Assembly (NCBI GenBank): GCA_002725275.1
Contig: PBOE01000033.1
Coordinates: 26,564 to 35,019 of the forward strand
Source: Methanobacteriota archaeon
GTDB lineage: Archaea; Thermoplasmatota; Poseidoniia; Poseidoniales; Poseidoniaceae
Length of the DNA: 8,456 bases
Direction: 5' to 3'
Shown here: piece by piece, positions 6,207 through 8,456 of the stretch
Numbering within the stretch: position 1 is the first letter of the stretch
Layout of the letters: each line of letters starts with the position of its first letter
Program-made: the position numbers and the translations under genes
Notes under the pieces: generated by a model
What the model was told of the DNA's origin: nothing
Databases searched by the model: none
Seen by the model: only the letters and a program-made list of their open reading frames with translations

Positions 6207-7518
6207 GCTGCCGGTGGTTCACAAGTTCGGAGGTTCATGCCTGCGTGATGCTTCGGACCTCGAGCGCATCGCTGAAATCCTCACCAACGCTCACCAACCG
6301 GTCATTGTCGTGGTCTCAGCCCTCTGGGGAACCACCGACCGCCTCATGCGAGCCGCACAGGAGCCTCGCTATGCTGGACGACTGGTCTACGACCTCGCTA
6401 AGCACCACCTGCGGTTCTCTCCCACGCTGGTTGAATCCCCGCTCTACGACGTGTTTCAACGCGTTCTCGGAGGCATCGAAGAATCGCTCAACGCCCTCGC
6501 CAGTGACCGCGACGACAAACTCGCCTACAACCGGCTCCTCGCCTCGGGTGAACGGCTGTCCGCCCTGGTCATCGCTCACGGCTTGTCCTTGCGTGGCCTC
6601 GAGGCTCATCCAGTGGGCGCCGAAGACATCGGCCTCCAACTCGACGGGGCCGGCACCGCCGCACGGGTCGACATCGCGGGTTCACGTGCCAAACTCGACC
6701 GCTCGGCCTTTCACGGCGTACCGGTGGTAACCGGATGGTTCGGCGAGGGGACTGACGGCAACATCGCTCTCTTGGGCCGAGGCGGCAGCGACCACACCGC
6801 CACCGCCCTGGCGGCCTTGCTTCAAGCCCAACGCGTCGTGTTGTGGAAGGACGTGCTCGGTATCTACCCGGTCAACCCCCGATGGGGGGTTCAATCGTCG
6901 CCCATTCCCTACCTCGGGTACGGAGAAGCCATGGAATTTGCCAACGCTGACGCCACCATCCTCCATCCCGCCACCGTCGAGCCCGTCTATGAAATGGGCA
7001 TCCCGATCGAAATTCGCCACCTGACGGGTTACAAGCAAGACGGGATGAAAACCGTGATCGGCCCCGACATCGAGGTCGAACCGGCCATCAAGGGAATCGC
7101 TTGCATCCCCCGCGTGGCCTGCGTGAACGCCGAGGTCCGCTACGCTCAGGACGCCGCCTTGGCGCTCAGCGACCTGCTGCAGGCGCTCAACGAGGCCGGG
7201 ATTCGAATCTGTTCGTTTGACACGACCAACACCCAGTGGCGGTTTGTCTTTCGTCAGCACGATGTTTCGAAGGGAGTCAAAATCGTGCAAGAGCACTCCT
7301 CGACCGTGGAGTACGAATACTACGCCGCCATGCTTTCGTTCATTGGATGCCGAGACCTTGACTACCTCCGCAGTCAACTCAACGACTCGAATCAGGCGGA
7401 CGGACCGGTGTACGAGTCGGTCACCTCGATTCACATGCTGTCCAACCGAGTGGACATCTCGCGCATGCTTGATGAAATGATGAGCCTGGTTTCACAGGGC
7501 AAGAATCACTCGGCCTGA
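6199..7518 (+). CDS. lysC: Aspartokinase with C-terminal ACT region
   Basis: The product phosphorylates L-aspartate to 4-phospho-L-aspartate, the first step to aspartate-4-semialdehyde. The kinase domain shows KFGGSCL (9-15), VVSALWGTTDRL (38-49), ASGERLSALVIAHGL (115-129), LGRGGSDHTATALAALLQA (192-210) and LWKDVLGIYPVNPR (215-228). It also has the YGEAMEFANADATILHPATV block (241-260). Residues about 304-432 are likely two ACT-type regulatory modules, the second less clear, so feedback inhibition by an end product is plausible. The 439-residue length suits a monofunctional enzyme; there is no homoserine dehydrogenase part. The start overlaps the aroC stop (ATGCTTGA), implying translational coupling. 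In this setting it probably supplies the semialdehyde used by AroA', besides lysine, threonine and methionine synthesis. Confidence 0.95.
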   Translation: MLELPVVHKFGGSCLRDASDLERIAEILTNAHQPVIVVVSALWGTTDRLMRAAQEPRYAGRLVYDLAKHHLRFSPTLVESPLYDVFQRVLGGIEESLNALASDRDDKLAYNRLLASGERLSALVIAHGLSLRGLEAHPVGAEDIGLQLDGAGTAARVDIAGSRAKLDRSAFHGVPVVTGWFGEGTDGNIALLGRGGSDHTATALAALLQAQRVVLWKDVLGIYPVNPRWGVQSSPIPYLGYGEAMEFANADATILHPATVEPVYEMGIPIEIRHLTGYKQDGMKTVIGPDIEVEPAIKGIACIPRVACVNAEVRYAQDAALALSDLLQALNEAGIRICSFDTTNTQWRFVFRQHDVSKGVKIVQEHSSTVEYEYYAAMLSFIGCRDLDYLRSQLNDSNQADGPVYESVTSIHMLSNRVDISRMLDEMMSLVSQGKNHSA

Positions 7519-8420
7519 CGCTCACGGAACCGCTGCAGGTGGGTGGGCAAGTTCAACCCAAAGAGAACGCCAACGGTGACGAACACAAACAGCGTTCCCA
7601 GCGCAACGCCGTAAACCGACGTGAGTTCCACCGATTCACGCATGCGCTGGGCGGTGTCGCTGGAGAAGATTCCAACAATGGCGGGAAGGATCGTGTTGGC
7701 CGACAACACAAACCAAGCGAGGAGGGTGGCCAGGATGGGGTTGATCACCAACGACCGGTGGTACTTGCCCACGATTTTCTTGGGGTTCATGACGTAGACT
7801 TCGTTGGTCCGAATGCTCGTGTCGAGCATGGAATAGCGGATGACGCCGTTGCTGAGTTCGAAATACATGATGAGGAGCACGGCGTACACGACCACCAGCA
7901 CCGACAGCATCGTGGGGCCGATGTCGACGTCCAGGGCCAGCGAGGTCTTGGACGATGCAAAGCGGAGAATGGCGAGAATGAACAACAAATTGCTCCCGAG
8001 AGAAAGGCGTGCATCGCGCTTGAAGGTTCCCATGAAGCCGAGAACGGTGGCGGAGGCGATGATGGTCAACTGCATGATGTTGGCCAAGCCGAGGCTGCCG
8101 GTGAGGATGTACCACATGGTCCCCTGAGGCGGCGAGATGATGTAGGTCAAGAACGCCAGACCAACCAGCACCCCGTAGACGCCAATTTGCAGGTTCTGAA
8201 CCATCTTGTCGGGAGGGAGGAACTTCATCTTGGGAACGAGTGGTCCGCCCAGAAGGCTCTCGATGAACCCGGGAATCTCCACGGTGGGGATGGCATCCTC
8301 GGGGATTCCGCTTCCAGCGCCCACTTGACCGGCGGCCTTCTTTCGAGACGGCGCAGAGGAGCGAACGGTCTTCCCGTCGTAGAGGTGAGAGGTGTCGGCG
8401 GACGGTCGATTGATGGTCAT
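7506..8420 (-). CDS. Multi-pass membrane protein of unknown function
   Basis: I do not recognise this 304-residue protein. Residues 1-70 are hydrophilic, rich in Ser, Pro and basic residues, and probably cytoplasmic or disordered. Hydrophobic segments follow at about 76-96, 102-131 (long, perhaps with a kink), 140-156, 168-188, 225-251 and 267-290, giving roughly six membrane passes. A basic loop (MNPKKIVGKYHRS, 211-223) separates the fourth and fifth. The C-terminus RFRERQAE is charged. No catalytic, transporter or redox motif is evident. The start has a good ribosome binding site. The stop lies inside the 3' end of lysC, a 13-bp tail-to-tail overlap, so the two genes are not co-transcribed and any functional link is unsupported. 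Confidence 0.85.
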   Translation of the reverse strand: MTINRPSADTSHLYDGKTVRSSAPSRKKAAGQVGAGSGIPEDAIPTVEIPGFIESLLGGPLVPKMKFLPPDKMVQNLQIGVYGVLVGLAFLTYIISPPQGTMWYILTGSLGLANIMQLTIIASATVLGFMGTFKRDARLSLGSNLLFILAILRFASSKTSLALDVDIGPTMLSVLVVVYAVLLIMYFELSNGVIRYSMLDTSIRTNEVYVMNPKKIVGKYHRSLVINPILATLLAWFVLSANTILPAIVGIFSSDTAQRMRESVELTSVYGVALGTLFVFVTVGVLFGLNLPTHLQRFRERQAE

Positions 8421-8424
8421 CTTT

Positions 8425-8431
8425 TCACCTC
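8425..8431 (-). promoter_or_regulatory. Shine-Dalgarno site of the membrane-protein gene
   Basis: On the minus strand GAGGTGA lies 4 nt before the ATG at 8418-8420. It is complementary to the conserved 16S rRNA 3' end and supports this start over internal ones. Confidence 0.7.
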
Positions 8432-8456
8432 AGAATCCTCGTGCTCCCGCAAGGGC

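Noticed and set aside
5435..6238. Minus-strand ORF of 267 codons
   Set aside because: It lies wholly antisense to chorismate synthase and the start of lysC; it is an artefact of GC-rich codon use with no recognisable motif.

Overview
The window looks like a piece of an archaeal chromosome, GC-rich and densely coded. The strongest evidence is the pair of archaeal-type early shikimate enzymes (a DeoC/FbaB-type aldolase AroA' and 3-dehydroquinate synthase II), a GHMP-type shikimate kinase, and a regulator with the bacterio-opsin-activator HTH_10 domain. The proteins are not as acidic as in haloarchaea, so I favour a mesophilic marine Thermoplasmatota / Marine Group II-like euryarchaeon. That placement is an inference.

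Region 1 (1-1595, minus strand) holds the 5' part of a large gene that runs off the left edge with no stop. It encodes a protein with one N-terminal membrane segment, long Glu/Ala/Arg/Gln-rich coiled coils and at least two copies of a YfaP/DUF2135-like beta domain. Copies lie in tandem with a period of exactly 621 bp (207 codons).

Region 2 (1665-2297, plus strand) is an HTH_10 transcription regulator, divergent from the repeat-protein gene and immediately upstream of the aro cluster.

Region 3 (2349-7518, plus strand) is a compact five-gene cluster: ADH synthase (aroA'), 3-dehydroquinate synthase II (aroB'), GHMP shikimate kinase (aroK), chorismate synthase (aroC) and aspartokinase (lysC). 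The gaps are 9, 3 and 42 bp, then an 8-bp overlap. The aspartokinase fits the metabolic logic: the archaeal pathway uses L-aspartate-4-semialdehyde instead of erythrose-4-phosphate, so aspartate phosphorylation feeds the first aro enzyme. DHQ dehydratase, shikimate dehydrogenase and EPSP synthase are not in the window.

Region 4 (7506-8420, minus strand) encodes an unrecognised multi-pass membrane protein. Its 3' end overlaps the aspartokinase gene tail-to-tail by 13 bp. I saw no RNA genes, CRISPR arrays or insertion sequences, and no non-coding stretch longer than about 70 bp.
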